The position numbers and the translations under genes were made by a program. This document shows positions 35,433-45,402 of a DNA stretch of 64,000 bases, piece by piece; positions within the stretch are counted from its first letter, which is position 1, and every line of letters starts with the position of its first letter. Origin of the DNA: Pseudomonas sp. CFBP13508 (lineage in GTDB: Bacteria; Pseudomonadota; Gammaproteobacteria; Pseudomonadales; Pseudomonadaceae); contig NZ_QFZZ01000002.1 of assembly GCF_005233515.1 (NCBI RefSeq), positions 682,001 through 746,000 on the forward strand, given 5' to 3'. The notes under the pieces are model-generated. The model worked only from the letters and a program-made list of their open reading frames with translations. It made no database searches and was not told where the DNA came from.

Positions 35433-36055
35433 TACAGAGTCCCCATCAGGTAAACAACGGTGAAGACGCAAATCCAGACCACGTCCAGGAAGTGCCAGAA
35501 CAGGCTCAGGCAGCTCAGACGGGTCTTGTTGGTCGACGTCAGGCCATGCTTGTTGACCTGATACATCATGATGCCCATCCAGATCAGACCGGCCGAAACG
35601 TGCAGACCGTGGGTACCGACCAGGGTGAAGAACGCCGACAGGAAGCCCGAACGGCTAGGACCGAAGCCCTCGGAGATCAGCAGGTGGAACTCGTTGATCT
35701 CCATGGCGATGAAGCCCGCGCCGAGCAGGAAGGTCATGAACAACCAGCCCAGGACCGCCTGCTTCTTGCCTTTGTACAACGCCAGCATGGCGAAGCCGTA
35801 GGTGATCGAACTGAACAACAGCAGAGCGGTTTCGCCCAGCACGTATGGCAGTTCGAAGATGTCGTGGCCCGACGGGCCACCGGCAACGTTGTTTACCAGT
35901 ACTGCGTACACCGCGAAGATCGACGCAAACAGAATGCAGTCGGTCATCAGGTAGAGCCAGAAACCGTATACGGTCATCTCGCCCGAGTCGTGGTGATGGT
36001 CATCGTGCCCATGGTCACCATGGGCGTGTCCAACATTGGTCACTAAGTTCGACAT
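35432..36055 (-). CDS. cyoC: Cytochrome o ubiquinol oxidase subunit III CyoC
   Basis: 207 residues, five membrane helices. The N-terminus is histidine-rich ([18 protein letters not shown]), which may bind metal or simply be cytoplasmic decoration. The family motif [16 protein letters not shown] and the tail [14 protein letters not shown] are present. It sits between cyoB (3-bp gap) and cyoD. Confidence 0.95.
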   Translation of the reverse strand: MSNLVTNVGHAHGDHGHDDHHHDSGEMTVYGFWLYLMTDCILFASIFAVYAVLVNNVAGGPSGHDIFELPYVLGETALLLFSSITYGFAMLALYKGKKQAVLGWLFMTFLLGAGFIAMEINEFHLLISEGFGPSRSGFLSAFFTLVGTHGLHVSAGLIWMGIMMYQVNKHGLTSTNKTRLSCLSLFWHFLDVVWICVFTVVYLMGTL

Positions 36056-36058
36056 GGT

Positions 36059-38089
36059 TTAAGCCTGTTCCAACGAGGTTTCAACACGGGTGGCATTGGC
36101 CGGGATTTTCCCTGCCGCGACCAGACGCTTGTGCTGCTCGGCTTCGATACGCTCGATCGTTTCAACCGGAACCATATAGCCCTGGTCGTCACGTGCAGCG
36201 TGGATCACGAAGTAAACGACGGTGCCCACCAGGCTCGCGATCGCCAGCCACCAGATGTGCCAGATCATCGCGAAACCGAAGACGGTCAACAGCGCGCCCA
36301 TCACCACGCCAGTGGCGGTGTTGTTCGGCATGTGGATCGGCTCGTACTTGGCCGGACGCTGGTACGCAGTACCGTTTTCCTTGGCTTCGGTGAACGGGTC
36401 GATGCAGTCAGCCTTAGGCAGCACAGCGAAGTTGTAGAACGGTGGTGGCGACGAGGTCGACCATTCCAGGGTGTGTGCATTCCACGGGTCACCGTGATCG
36501 CAAACGTTCTCTGGCTTGTTGCGGTCACGCACACTGACGTACAGCTGGATCAGCTGGCAGGCGATACCGGCAGCAATCATCACCGCACCGAACATGGCAA
36601 CGTACAGATACGGTACCCACTCAGGGTTGGTGGTGGCGTTCAGACGACGGGTCATGCCCATGAAGCCCAGTGCATAGAGCGGCATGAACGCGACGAAGAA
36701 GCCCGAGATCCAGAACCAGAACGCTGCTTTACCCCAGCCTTCGTGCAGCTTGAAGCCGAACGCTTTCGGGAAGTAGAACGCGAAGCCAGCGATGTAACCG
36801 AATACCGCACCGCCGATGATCACGTTGTGGAAGTGCGCGATCACGAACAGGCTGTTGTGCAGCACGAAGTCAGCACCCGGGATGGCCAGCAGTACGCCGG
36901 TCATGCCGCCGATGGCGAAGGTCACCATGAAGCCCAGAGTCCACATTACCTGGCTGGTGAAGCGCAGACGGCCCTGGTAGATGGTGAACAGCCAGTTGAA
37001 CAGCTTCACACCCGTCGGGATGGAAATCAGCATCGTCGCCAGACCGAAGAAGGCGTTGACGCTTGCACCCGAACCCATGGTGAAGAAGTGGTGCAGCCAG
37101 ACCATGAAGCCCAGTACCGAGATCGCGCCCGAGGCGTAGATCATCGAGTGGTGGCCGAACAGTTTCTTGCCGGTGAAGGCCGAGATCACTTCCGAGAAGA
37201 TGCCGAAGGCCGGCAGGATCAGGATGTAAACCTCAGGGTGGCCCCAGGCCCAGAACAGGTTGACGTACATCATCGGATTGCCACCAAGTTCATTGGTGAA
37301 AATGTGGAAATCCATGTAACGGTCAAGGGTCAGCAGTGCCAGGGTAGCGGTCAGGATCGGGAATGAAGCCACGATCAGAACGTTTGCCCAGGTGCAGGTC
37401 CAGGTGAAGATCGGCATGTCCATCAGTTTCATGCCAGGGGTACGCATTTTCAGTACGGTCGCGAGGAAGTTGACCCCGGTTAACGTCGTACCCAATCCGG
37501 ATAGCTGTAGCGCCCAGATGTAGTAATCCATACCCACGCCAGGACTGTATTGCAGACCCGACAGCGGCGGATACGCAACCCAACCGGTCTTGGCGAATTC
37601 ACCGATACCCAGCGACAGGTTGATCAGCACAACGCCGGACACCAGCAGCCAGAAGCTCAGGGAGTTCAGGAACGGGAACGCAACGTCACGCGCGCCGATC
37701 TGCAGCGGCACTGCAAGGTTCATCAGGCCGGTGAAGAATGGCATCGCCATGAAGATGATCATGATCACACCGTGAGCGGTGAAGATCTGGTCATAGTGTT
37801 CAGGTGGCAGGTAGCCAGGCGAACCCTCGGTGGCCATGGCCAACTGGGTACGCATCATGATCGCATCGGCAAAGCCGCGCAACAGCATGACCATGGCGAC
37901 GATGATGTACATCACGCCGATTTTCTTGTGGTCGACCGAAGTCAGCCACTCGGTCCACAGGTACGTCCACTTCTTGAAGTAAGTGATCGCAGCGAACAGC
38001 GCCAGACCGCCGAGGGCGATCATGGCGATGGTCACCATCACGATCGGCTCGTGGAATGGGACTGCTTCCCAACTTAATTTACCAAACAT
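36059..38089 (-). CDS. cyoB: Cytochrome o ubiquinol oxidase subunit I CyoB
   Basis: Heme-copper oxidase core of 676 residues, reducing O2 to water with ubiquinol while pumping protons. Copper/heme ligands lie in [14 protein letters not shown] (with the His-Tyr pair), HHFFTMG, and [26 protein letters not shown] holds the heme B ligand. Fourteen to fifteen helices are expected. It is the second gene of the operon. Confidence 0.97.
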   Translation of the reverse strand: MFGKLSWEAVPFHEPIVMVTIAMIALGGLALFAAITYFKKWTYLWTEWLTSVDHKKIGVMYIIVAMVMLLRGFADAIMMRTQLAMATEGSPGYLPPEHYDQIFTAHGVIMIIFMAMPFFTGLMNLAVPLQIGARDVAFPFLNSLSFWLLVSGVVLINLSLGIGEFAKTGWVAYPPLSGLQYSPGVGMDYYIWALQLSGLGTTLTGVNFLATVLKMRTPGMKLMDMPIFTWTCTWANVLIVASFPILTATLALLTLDRYMDFHIFTNELGGNPMMYVNLFWAWGHPEVYILILPAFGIFSEVISAFTGKKLFGHHSMIYASGAISVLGFMVWLHHFFTMGSGASVNAFFGLATMLISIPTGVKLFNWLFTIYQGRLRFTSQVMWTLGFMVTFAIGGMTGVLLAIPGADFVLHNSLFVIAHFHNVIIGGAVFGYIAGFAFYFPKAFGFKLHEGWGKAAFWFWISGFFVAFMPLYALGFMGMTRRLNATTNPEWVPYLYVAMFGAVMIAAGIACQLIQLYVSVRDRNKPENVCDHGDPWNAHTLEWSTSSPPPFYNFAVLPKADCIDPFTEAKENGTAYQRPAKYEPIHMPNNTATGVVMGALLTVFGFAMIWHIWWLAIASLVGTVVYFVIHAARDDQGYMVPVETIERIEAEQHKRLVAAGKIPANATRVETSLEQA

Positions 38090-38092
38090 CGT

Positions 38093-39034
38093 TTACTCCT
38101 CTGCCCCGGCAGCTGAATGCGAACCCGCGTCAATATCCGTGGCCGCCACTTCTTTCTCTTTCTTCTCGTGCTTCAGCGGCTTGCCCGGCTTCATACCTTC
38201 GTACTTGTCGACGATGATCTGGAACTGGTTCGGCGTGACCGACGAGTAGAGTTCGACTGGGTTGTTCTGGCTCGGTTTGGCCAGGGCCGCGTATTCAGCC
38301 TGATCAAGCTGTTTAGGCGACTTCTTGACTTCACTTACCCAGGCGTCGAAATCTTCCTGAGTGGTGGAGATAGCCTTGAATTTCATACCGGTGAAACCGG
38401 CACCGCTGTAGTTGGCGGAGATACCGTCCATCTCAGCGTTGCGGTCAGCGATCAGGTGCAGCTTGGTCTGCATGCCCGCCATCGCGTAGATCTGGCCGCC
38501 CAGGCCCGGGATGAAGAACGAGTTCATCACGGCATCGGAGGTGATCTTGAAGTTGATTGGCGTGTGCGCCGGGAACACGATCTTGTTGACCGTGGCAATG
38601 CCTTGTTCCGGGTAGATGAACAGCCACTTCCAGTCCAGCGCGACGACTTCGATGGTCACCGGCTTGACGTCAGACTCGATCGGACGATACGGGTCCAGCT
38701 CGTGAGTCGAGATGTAAGTGATGTAGCCCAGGGCGATGATGATCAGCACCGGGATGGTCCATACGGCCACTTCGATCTTGGTCGAGTGCGACCACTTCGG
38801 CGTGTAGACGGCGTTCTTGTTCGAAGCGCGGTACTTCCAGGCAAACAGGAAGGTCATGACGATGACCGGCACGACGACCAACAGCATCAGCAGCGTGGCG
38901 GTGATGATCAGGTTGCGCTGTTCCAGGCCGACCTGGCCCGTTGGATTGAGCAAGGTCATGTTGCAGCCTCCCAGCAACAACGTGCCGAGCAGCGGCACTA
39001 GGCCTAGTAATCTGGGGTACCTGTTTTTACTCAT
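38093..39034 (-). CDS. cyoA: Cytochrome o ubiquinol oxidase subunit II CyoA
   Basis: Lipoprotein subunit of 313 residues. The signal ends in a lipobox, LLLGGCN, for acylation at the cysteine; two membrane helices follow, then a cupredoxin-like domain without the CuA ligands. KWLFIYPEQGIATVN and SFFIPGLGGQIYAMAGM mark the family. ATG 39034 (MSKNRYPRLLG) has AGAGG upstream; a longer frame to 39160 is not supported. It is the first gene of cyoABCDE. Confidence 0.95.
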   Translation of the reverse strand: MSKNRYPRLLGLVPLLGTLLLGGCNMTLLNPTGQVGLEQRNLIITATLLMLLVVVPVIVMTFLFAWKYRASNKNAVYTPKWSHSTKIEVAVWTIPVLIIIALGYITYISTHELDPYRPIESDVKPVTIEVVALDWKWLFIYPEQGIATVNKIVFPAHTPINFKITSDAVMNSFFIPGLGGQIYAMAGMQTKLHLIADRNAEMDGISANYSGAGFTGMKFKAISTTQEDFDAWVSEVKKSPKQLDQAEYAALAKPSQNNPVELYSSVTPNQFQIIVDKYEGMKPGKPLKHEKKEKEVAATDIDAGSHSAAGAEE

Positions 39035-39789
39035 CTCACGACCTCTAAAGCAGCTTGCGCAATGCAGTTGGGTTTTGATCGCCAACACTTCACCCTGCCA
39101 AGGGTTGGCATTTTCTTTGGATTGAATAAGGGCCGCCCGTCGCGCGTACACGCTCGACAAAACCTTGGGACAGCGTTCAGTTCTTATTCGAATTCGTGGT
39201 CAAAGGCCTTGTTACAGACCAATTCCATTTGGTGCGGAAAGTTGGAAAGGCACCGACACCTGGGTGTCTCGAAAGCCTCGCGGCTTGCTCGACACCCGAC
39301 CTCCTGATCAGTTCCTTGATAAGGGCTGAACAGCGCCGGGAATTCAGTGCGGGCGATTGTAGATAGGTAGCGCCCTATACACCATGTCTTATCCCGAAAT
39401 AATTTTTATCACTCAGAGCAACAATCCATCGCCATTTTTGCAAAAGTTGCGCAAGTTATCGAAAGCGTTTCTCAATAAAAGCAGCAAAATCCGCCAACGT
39501 AACCGCCTCAAATCAGACAGCTCTGCACCCGATCTACAAACGCTGGAGCGGCGCAAAGCCCGATGTTCCAAGGGCTTCGCCCATCTGCCGGCGCCTGTTA
39601 AAACTGCCTGCTCTGGTACGCCCGTGCTGAAGCCCGAAAACGCTGAAACTGGCCAATGTTTTTATGTAACAGGCGGCCAATCCGCCGTATCCCGAGTCCC
39701 TGCGACAGCCCCTGTGTGACAACATGTCGCACATTTGCCGCACGCTTCATTGCCGTTCGTCACGGTGTTTTCACAAACGCTCTGAAATG
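39035..39789. other. cyo upstream region with 5' hairpin
   Basis: 755 bp with no convincing gene; a 111-codon plus-strand frame (39384-39719) lacks a ribosome site and familiar motif. A stem-loop (GGGTGTC 39262-39268 with GACACCC 39291-39297, inner AAGCC/GGCTT) would lie in a long cyoA leader. TACAAT (minus strand, near 39356-39361) is a possible -10 without a clear -35. No ANR-like TTGAT-N4-ATCAA site was found. Confidence 0.4.
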
Positions 39790-39831
39790 CAAAACGCCCC
39801 GATTTTCATCAGCGAAAATCGGGGCGTTTTG
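39790..39831 (-). terminator. dsbB terminator
   Basis: Near-perfect 17-bp stem CAAAACGCCCCGATTTTC / GAAAATCGGGGCGTTTTG, 30 bp after the dsbB stop. Confidence 0.88.
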
Positions 39832-39860
39832 TTTATCGGCAGGTGCGCGCAGAAGTTGAC

Positions 39861-40370
39861 TCAGCGCAGCGTTTTTCGATTTCGCGAAGTCAGCAGCGGC
39901 ACCAGAATCACCACCAGCACGAACGCCACCAGCGCCCATTGCGCCAGCGACAGACCGAGGATCGGTGGATACGGCGTCGAGCAGAAACCGTCGACCTGGA
40001 AGCCCAGCGGGAAGATTTTTGCCAGCGGCAGATCATCGACAATCGGCTGCAGCACATCGACGCCACAGCTCACCGCCGGATAGAACTGCGTATAGACGTG
40101 ATGCCCGGCCACACCGGCCCCGGCAATCGCACAGATCACTACCAGCGTCTCGAACACGGTGATGCTGCGACGGCTGCGCATGCCCGCACCGATGAAGGCG
40201 AACAGGGCGATCAACAACAGTGCATAGCGCTGCAGAATGCACAGCGGGCAAGGTGCTTCGCCGAGCACGACCTGCATGTAAAGTGCGCCGCCGATCAACG
40301 CCAGGCAGATGATCCCCAGCAACACCAGATAGCGCCGCTCACGCCCCAACCGCATCGTTTCCTCGCTCAT
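39861..40370 (-). CDS. dsbB: Disulfide bond formation protein DsbB
   Basis: 169 residues, four membrane helices. It reoxidises DsbA and passes electrons to quinone. The first periplasmic loop has CPLC (C41, C44); the second pair lies in AVSCGVDV and DGFCSTPYPP. LQRYALL follows CPLC as usual. Proximity to the quinol oxidase cyo is functionally suggestive, since DsbB feeds the same quinone pool. Confidence 0.93.
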   Translation of the reverse strand: MSEETMRLGRERRYLVLLGIICLALIGGALYMQVVLGEAPCPLCILQRYALLLIALFAFIGAGMRSRRSITVFETLVVICAIAGAGVAGHHVYTQFYPAVSCGVDVLQPIVDDLPLAKIFPLGFQVDGFCSTPYPPILGLSLAQWALVAFVLVVILVPLLTSRNRKTLR

Positions 40371-40500
40371 TGCCTTTCCTTTGTAAGTCCATGGTCCAGC
40401 CGGCCGGCGGCTGAAATTGTCGCAAGTCTACACCGGGGCAATAAACGATAGAGCGGTTAAGGAATGATTAACCAACATGGCTTTTGCGGCGCGCAGAAGA

Positions 40501-40572
40501 TTCGCGAGCAGGCTCGCTCCCACAATGGATCTGCGTCGAACGCAAATCCGGTGGGCGCGAGCCTGCTCGCGA
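40501..40572. repeat. REP pair, GTGGGAGCGAGCCTGCTCGCGA family, copy 4
   Basis: Inverted cores; the right arm reads GTGGGCGCGAGCC, one mismatch from the other copies. It lies between dsbB and the 3' end of hmp. Confidence 0.88.
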
Positions 40573-40593
40573 ACGACACAACTCGGTCTCGGA

Positions 40594-41775
40594 TCACTCC
40601 AGAGCAGCAGCCGGCCCGAAGAACTCGTAACGGCTCTGCTTCTCCGGCACGCCCAACGCTTTCAGGTGCCGTTTGATCGCGCCCATGAACCCTTTAGGCC
40701 CGAGGAAGTACGCATCGACATCGCGCTGCGCCGGCAGCCACTGGCCGAGCAGTTCTTCGCTGAGCAGGCCGACCTTGTCCGCCGCCGGGCTGACGCCATC
40801 CTCTTCGGCGTAGCAATAGAAGCGCTTGAGTTGCGGATGGCGCGCCGCCAGCCCATCGACCCAGTCGCGGAACGCGTGGACGCTGCCGTTGCGCGCGCAG
40901 TGGATAAAGTGCACCGGGCGTTCGGTGGCCAGCGCAGCTTCCAGCATCGCCAGCGTCGGGGTGATGCCGACGCCGCCGCTGATCAGCACCAGCGGCTTGT
41001 CGCTGGCCGCCAGGGTGAATTCGCCCGACGGCGGGAACAGTTGGATGCTCGAGCCGACGTGCAGTTGATCATGCAGATAGTTGGACGCGCGGCCATTCGG
41101 TTCACGCTTGACGCTGATGCGGTACTGACCGTTATTGGCCAGTGACGACAGCGAATAGTTGCGACGGATTTCTTCGCCGTCGAGGATCAGCTTCATGCCG
41201 ATGTACTGACCCGGTTCGGCCGCAAGAATCGGCCCTTTGTCTGCCGGTTCGAAGTAGAACGAGGTGATTTCCGCGCTCTCCTGCACCTTCGCCGCGACGA
41301 TGAATCCCCGCGCACCGCGCCAGCCGCCGACGGCGTGTTCCTTCTGGTCGTAGATCGCGGTCTCCGCGCCGATGAGAATGTCGGCCAGTTGCCCGTATGC
41401 CGCTCCCCAGGCACTCATCACCTCAGGCGTGGCGATCTCTTCGCCGAGCACTTCGGAAATGGCGCGCAGCAGGCAGGTGCCGACGATCGGATAGTGCTCT
41501 GGCAGAATCTGCAGGGCGACGTGCTTGTTGATGATCTTCGCCACCAGATCGCCCAACTGGTCGAGCTGATCGATGTGCCGGGCGTACATCAGCACGCCGT
41601 TGGCCAAGGCACGCGGCTGATCGCCACTGGCCTGGTGCGCCTGGTTGAACAACGGCCGCACCTCTGGGTATTCGGAAAGCATCATGCGGTAGAAATGCGT
41701 GATCAACGCCTCGCCGCCGCTTTCCAGCAGAGGCACGGTGGATTTGATGATGGCACGATCCTGGACGCTAAGCAT
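40594..41775 (-). CDS. hmp: Flavohemoglobin / nitric oxide dioxygenase
   Basis: 393 residues (fhp in P. aeruginosa terms). It oxidises NO to nitrate with O2 and NAD(P)H. The globin domain (1-about 140) has FYRMML (Tyr of the distal pocket) and KHVALQI with the proximal histidine near residue 85. The FAD domain carries RRNYSLSS; the NAD domain SGGVGITPTLAMLEAA and YFLGPKGFM. AGGAG precedes ATG 41775. Its promoter is of sigma-54 type with three NorR-like sites upstream, divergent from norR. Confidence 0.96.
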   Translation of the reverse strand: MLSVQDRAIIKSTVPLLESGGEALITHFYRMMLSEYPEVRPLFNQAHQASGDQPRALANGVLMYARHIDQLDQLGDLVAKIINKHVALQILPEHYPIVGTCLLRAISEVLGEEIATPEVMSAWGAAYGQLADILIGAETAIYDQKEHAVGGWRGARGFIVAAKVQESAEITSFYFEPADKGPILAAEPGQYIGMKLILDGEEIRRNYSLSSLANNGQYRISVKREPNGRASNYLHDQLHVGSSIQLFPPSGEFTLAASDKPLVLISGGVGITPTLAMLEAALATERPVHFIHCARNGSVHAFRDWVDGLAARHPQLKRFYCYAEEDGVSPAADKVGLLSEELLGQWLPAQRDVDAYFLGPKGFMGAIKRHLKALGVPEKQSRYEFFGPAAALE

Positions 41776-41816
41776 AAAGTGACTCCTGCGCTTTCTTGAA
41801 AGATTGCCTTGGGGTT

Positions 41817-41833
41817 ATCAGCTTTCGTGCCAA
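41817..41833 (-). promoter_or_regulatory. Sigma-54 promoter of hmp
   Basis: TTGGCACGAAAGCTGAT on the minus strand matches TTGGCACG-N4-TTGCA: the -24 half is perfect and the -12 half is CTGAT. It ends 42 bp before the hmp ATG. Confidence 0.82.
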
Positions 41834-41873
41834 CTAATTAATCCTTTATTTTCAATAGTTTGGGATCAACCTA

Positions 41874-41929
41874 GTCATTTCGACACAAATGAACGTATAG
41901 TCATCACGACTACACCTTGTCTCTTTGAC
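41874..41929. promoter_or_regulatory. Three GT-N7-AC NorR-type enhancer sites
   Basis: GTCATTTCGAC (41874-41884), GTCATCACGAC (41900-41910) and GTCTCTTTGAC (41919-41929) each fit GT-N7-AC, the core of NorR sites known from E. coli, where three copies also precede a sigma-54 promoter. They lie 41-96 bp upstream of the -24 element. Confidence 0.8.
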
Positions 41930-41938
41930 TACATAATC

Positions 41939-43501
41939 ATGATCGCCAAATCCCTGCTTACCGCCCTGCTGCCTCTGGTCGCCGACCTGTCCCGCGAACT
42001 GCCCGAAGGTGAGCGCTACCGGCGCCTCCTCGAGGCCATGCGCGCCTTGTTGCCCTGCGATGCCGCCGCGTTGTTGCGTCTGGATGGCGAATCATTGGTG
42101 CCGCTGGCGGTGGACGGTCTAAGCACCGACACTCTCGGCCGGCGCTTCAAGGTCAGCGAGCACCCGCGTTTTGAAATACTGCTGGCCGGCGCCGGGCCGA
42201 CGCGCTTCGCTGCCGACAGCGACTTGCCCGATCCTTACGACGGATTGGTCGATGGCCTCGACGATCATCTTGAAGTTCACGACTGCCTCGGCTGTCCTTT
42301 ATTCGTCGATGAAAAACTCTGGGGCCTGATCACCCTCGACGCACTGGACCCGGAGCGTTTCGAGCCGATCGAACTCGACGCCCTGCAAGCCTTCGCCAGC
42401 CTCGCCTCGGCCACGGTCAATGCGGCCGAACGCATCGAACGTCTGGCCACCCGCGCCGAAGACGAGCATCAGCGCGCCGAGGTTTACCGTCAGGCCAGCG
42501 GTCAGCAGAACCGCGAAATGATCGGCCAGAGCAAGGCGCATAAACGTCTGGTGGAAGAAATCAATCTGGTCGGCGGCAGTGATCTGACCGTTCTGATCAC
42601 CGGCGAAACCGGGGTCGGCAAAGAGCTGGTAGCCCAAGCGATCCACGCCGCCTCCGCGCGCGCCGACAAACCGATGATCAGCCTCAACTGCGCCGCCCTC
42701 CCCGACACGCTGGTGGAAAGCGAACTGTTCGGCCACGTGCGCGGCGCCTTCACCGGCGCCACCAGCGACCGGCGCGGCAAGTTCGAACTGGCCAATGGCG
42801 GCACGCTGTTTCTTGATGAAGTCGGCGAGCTGTCGCTGACAGTCCAGGCGAAGTTGCTGCGCGTATTGCAGAGCGGTCAATTGCAGCGCCTGGGCTCGGA
42901 CAAGGAGCACCAGGTCGACGTGCGTCTGATTGCCGCGACCAATCGCGATCTGGCCGAAGAAGTGCGCAGCGGTCGCTACCGTGCCGACTTCTATCACCGT
43001 TTGAGCGTGTATCCGCTGCGAGTGCCGGCGCTGCGTGATCGCGGGCGCGACGTGTTGCTGCTCAGTGGTTTCTTTCTCGAGCAGAACCGCTCGCGCATGG
43101 GCCTCAATAGCCTGCGCTTGAACAGTGATGCTCAGGAAGCGCTGCTGGCCTACACCTGGCCGGGGAATGTCCGGGAGCTGGAGCATTTGATCGGGCGCAG
43201 TGCGCTGAAGGCGTTGGGCAATTGCAAGGTCAGGCCGAAGATTTTGAGTCTGAGCGCGGCGGATCTGGATCTGCCCCGTGAGGTTGTGGATAACGTGGTT
43301 GCGCCTTCTAATGCAGACTTGGCCAATGCAATGCCGATGATCGGTGGTGATTTGCGCAGTGCCACCGATGAGTTTCAGCGGCGCCTGATCAGCGCAGCGC
43401 TGGAGCGTCATCAGGATAACTGGGCGAGTGCGGCGCGGGAGTTGGGGGTGGATCGGGCGAATCTGGGGCGGATGGCTAAGCGTTTGGGGATGAAAGATTG
43501 A
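41939..43501 (+). CDS. norR: NO-responsive sigma-54 activator NorR/FhpR
   Basis: 520 residues. The N-terminal GAF domain (about 20-170) would hold a non-heme iron that senses NO. The AAA+ domain has Walker A GETGVGKE, the sigma-54 loop GAFTGA, and GTLFLDEVGEL; a Fis-type helix-turn-helix ends the protein (NWASAARELGVDRANLGRMAKRLG). ATG 41939 is used; a longer frame to 41804 would cross the binding sites. Its target is almost certainly hmp, in the divergent position. Confidence 0.93.
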   Translation: MIAKSLLTALLPLVADLSRELPEGERYRRLLEAMRALLPCDAAALLRLDGESLVPLAVDGLSTDTLGRRFKVSEHPRFEILLAGAGPTRFAADSDLPDPYDGLVDGLDDHLEVHDCLGCPLFVDEKLWGLITLDALDPERFEPIELDALQAFASLASATVNAAERIERLATRAEDEHQRAEVYRQASGQQNREMIGQSKAHKRLVEEINLVGGSDLTVLITGETGVGKELVAQAIHAASARADKPMISLNCAALPDTLVESELFGHVRGAFTGATSDRRGKFELANGGTLFLDEVGELSLTVQAKLLRVLQSGQLQRLGSDKEHQVDVRLIAATNRDLAEEVRSGRYRADFYHRLSVYPLRVPALRDRGRDVLLLSGFFLEQNRSRMGLNSLRLNSDAQEALLAYTWPGNVRELEHLIGRSALKALGNCKVRPKILSLSAADLDLPREVVDNVVAPSNADLANAMPMIGGDLRSATDEFQRRLISAALERHQDNWASAARELGVDRANLGRMAKRLGMKD

Positions 43502-43525
43502 TAGATGACGGCCAAGAGCCAAATG

Positions 43526-43754
43526 CCCCTCACCCCAGCCCTCTCCCAAAGGGAGAGGGAGCCGATTGGGGGATATTGGAGAACTCTGTCGACCTGAACG
43601 TGATTTACCGAATCCATAACCTGACAGGCTCCTGTGCGCTAGTCGATTCAAGCTCTTCGAATCCATAATCGACTCGTTTTTTCAGGTCAATGTATGACGC
43701 GCGACACCTCGGTCGGCCCCCCTCTACCTCCGGGAGAGGGCTGGGGTGAGGGGC
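43526..43754. repeat. REP-like pair, CCCTCTCCC...GGGAGAGGG family, copy 2
   Basis: CCCTCTCCCAAAGGGAGAGGG-type palindrome (43539-43559) and CTCCGGGAGAGGGCTGGGGTGAGGGG (43728-43753, given in part) face each other. They fill most of the 357-bp gap between norR and cheV; the rest shows no gene. Confidence 0.7.
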
Positions 43755-43858
43755 TTTTGATCTGTGACGACAAACTAAAGCCCACCCCATTCAAGCCGAT
43801 AACCCGGCATCAAAGGTTTCTGGCGATTTCCACTCTCGCCCATCCACAGAAGGTTCTT

Positions 43859-44761
43859 ATGTCCTCCACCAAAGCCCGCGCAGATTCACTTTCGCTTCTG
43901 CTGTTTACCTTGCGCAGCGGCAAGCTGATGGCGATCAACCTGCTGAAAGTCAGTGAAATCATCCCCTGCCCGCCGCTGACCAAGCTGCCGGAGTCGCACC
44001 CGCACGTCAAAGGCATCGCCTCCCTGCGCGGTGCATCGCTGTCGGTGATCGACCTCAGCCGCGCGATCGGCGAGCGGCCGCTGGAAGATCCCAACGGTGG
44101 CTGCCTGATCGTCACCGATGTCAGCCGTTCCAAGCAGGGTCTGCATGTGCAGGCGGTGAGCAAGATCGTCCATTGCCTGACCACCGACATCAAGCCGCCA
44201 CCGTTCGGCTCCGGCGGCTCGCGCGCCTACATCACCGGCGTGACCTCGGTGGACGGTACGCTGGTGCAGGTGCTGGATATCGAAAAAGTCATCCACAGCA
44301 TCGCCCCGGCGCAGATCGAAATGGCGCCCACCGACCTGACCATGGAAGACGCCGAAGTGCTCGGCAACGCGCGCATTCTGGTGGTCGATGACAGCCAGGT
44401 GGCCCTGCAGCAATCGGTGCACACCCTGCGCAACCTCGGCCTGCAATGCCACACCGCGCGCAGTGCCAAGGAGGCCATCGACTGCCTGCTCGACCTGCAA
44501 GGCACCGCGCAGCAGATCAACCTGATCGTCTCCGACATCGAGATGTCCGAGATGGACGGCTACGCCTTCACCCGCACCCTGCGCGAGACCCCGGACTTTG
44601 CGCACTTGTACGTCTTGCTGCACACCTCCCTCGACAGCGCGATGAACAGTGAAAAGGCGCGGCTGGCCGGTGCCAATGCGGTGCTGACCAAGTTCTCCTC
44701 GCCGGAGCTGACCCAACGCCTGATCGAAGCGGCCAAGCACGTCGCGGCCAACGGGCACTGA
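43859..44761 (+). CDS. cheV: Chemotaxis coupling protein CheV
   Basis: 300 residues: CheW-like domain (about 8-165, MAINLLKVSEIIPCPPLTKLPESHPHVKG, seen in part as VSEIIPC and VKGIASLRG) joined to a receiver domain (about 172-295) with VVDDS, the phospho-acceptor SDIEMSEMDG and the lysine in LTKFSS. CheV couples receptors to CheA and may buffer phosphate. No other che gene adjoins it. ATG 43859 has AAGG upstream; a longer frame into the repeat is not supported. Confidence 0.92.
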   Translation: MSSTKARADSLSLLLFTLRSGKLMAINLLKVSEIIPCPPLTKLPESHPHVKGIASLRGASLSVIDLSRAIGERPLEDPNGGCLIVTDVSRSKQGLHVQAVSKIVHCLTTDIKPPPFGSGGSRAYITGVTSVDGTLVQVLDIEKVIHSIAPAQIEMAPTDLTMEDAEVLGNARILVVDDSQVALQQSVHTLRNLGLQCHTARSAKEAIDCLLDLQGTAQQINLIVSDIEMSEMDGYAFTRTLRETPDFAHLYVLLHTSLDSAMNSEKARLAGANAVLTKFSSPELTQRLIEAAKHVAANGH

Positions 44762-44764
44762 GTC

Positions 44765-45247
44765 TTGACCGAAACGTTTTGCTTTCTGCTGCGGCGCGAC
44801 TTGAGTGAAGCGGTGCCGGATGCGCAGTGGCCGGACGGGGTTGAGCTGTCCGTCTACCGCGAGGAGCTGGCGCCGGCGGTGCATCAGTTGATGCAGCTTG
44901 GACATCTGAAAGGTGGCGGTCGAGTGCCGTCACTGGACGACTGGCGTCAGCGCTTTGCCAGCGACCCTGAATACGATCCAGCATTGTGTTTCGTGGCCTG
45001 CGATGCCGAGGGCGTGGTGGGCGTGGCGCAGTGCTGGACCAGTGCGTATATCAAGAATCTGGTGGTGCATCCGCGAATGCAGGGCCGGGGGCTTGGGCGG
45101 GCGTTGTTGCTGCATGCCTTCAGCGTCTTTCAACAGCGGCGTGAAGGGTTTGTCGATTTGCGGGTTCTGGAGGACAACCTGCGGGCGCGGCGGTTGTATG
45201 AAAGTGTCGGGATGTATGTGGTCCGCCGGGAATTGGTGCCGGACTGA
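44765..45247 (+). CDS. GNAT-family N-acetyltransferase
   Basis: 160 residues. The acetyl-CoA-binding loop is VHPRMQGRGLGRALL (R-x-x-G-x-G), followed by LRVLEDNLRARRLYESVGM, the usual motif B of the family. The start is a TTG three bases after the cheV stop; no ATG fits better, and the ribosome site is weak, so translation may be coupled to cheV. Substrate unknown. Confidence 0.8.
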   Translation: MTETFCFLLRRDLSEAVPDAQWPDGVELSVYREELAPAVHQLMQLGHLKGGGRVPSLDDWRQRFASDPEYDPALCFVACDAEGVVGVAQCWTSAYIKNLVVHPRMQGRGLGRALLLHAFSVFQQRREGFVDLRVLEDNLRARRLYESVGMYVVRRELVPD

Positions 45248-45251
45248 TTAA

Positions 45252-45331
45252 GTCAAAAGATCGCAGCCTTCGGCAGCTCCTACAGGAGGGCGCACATCCA
45301 TGAAGGAGCCGCCGAAGGCTGCGATCTTTTA
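45252..45331. repeat. REP pair, AAAAGATCGCAGCCTTCGGC family, copy 1
   Basis: TCAAAAGATCGCAGCCTTCG (45253 on) recurs as its complement (CGAAGGCTGCGATCTTTT, 45313-45330), about 40 bp apart, between the GNAT gene and the next small gene. Confidence 0.85.
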
Positions 45332-45402
45332 GCGGTGCCCCAGGCAACAAAACTCTTCAGGCAGACTCCAACCTTGGCCACCCACGACCAAGGAAGCCCA
45401 AT

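Noticed and set aside
36131..37366. 411-codon plus-strand frame within cyoB
   Set aside because: Complement of a core oxidase gene; rich in H, Q, R and without domains.
39384..39719. Possible 111-residue protein upstream of cyoA
   Set aside because: No ribosome site, no motif, and it covers the region where the cyo promoter and leader should be.
42299..43666. 455-codon minus-strand frame opposite norR
   Set aside because: norR carries all expected motifs on the plus strand; this frame shows none.
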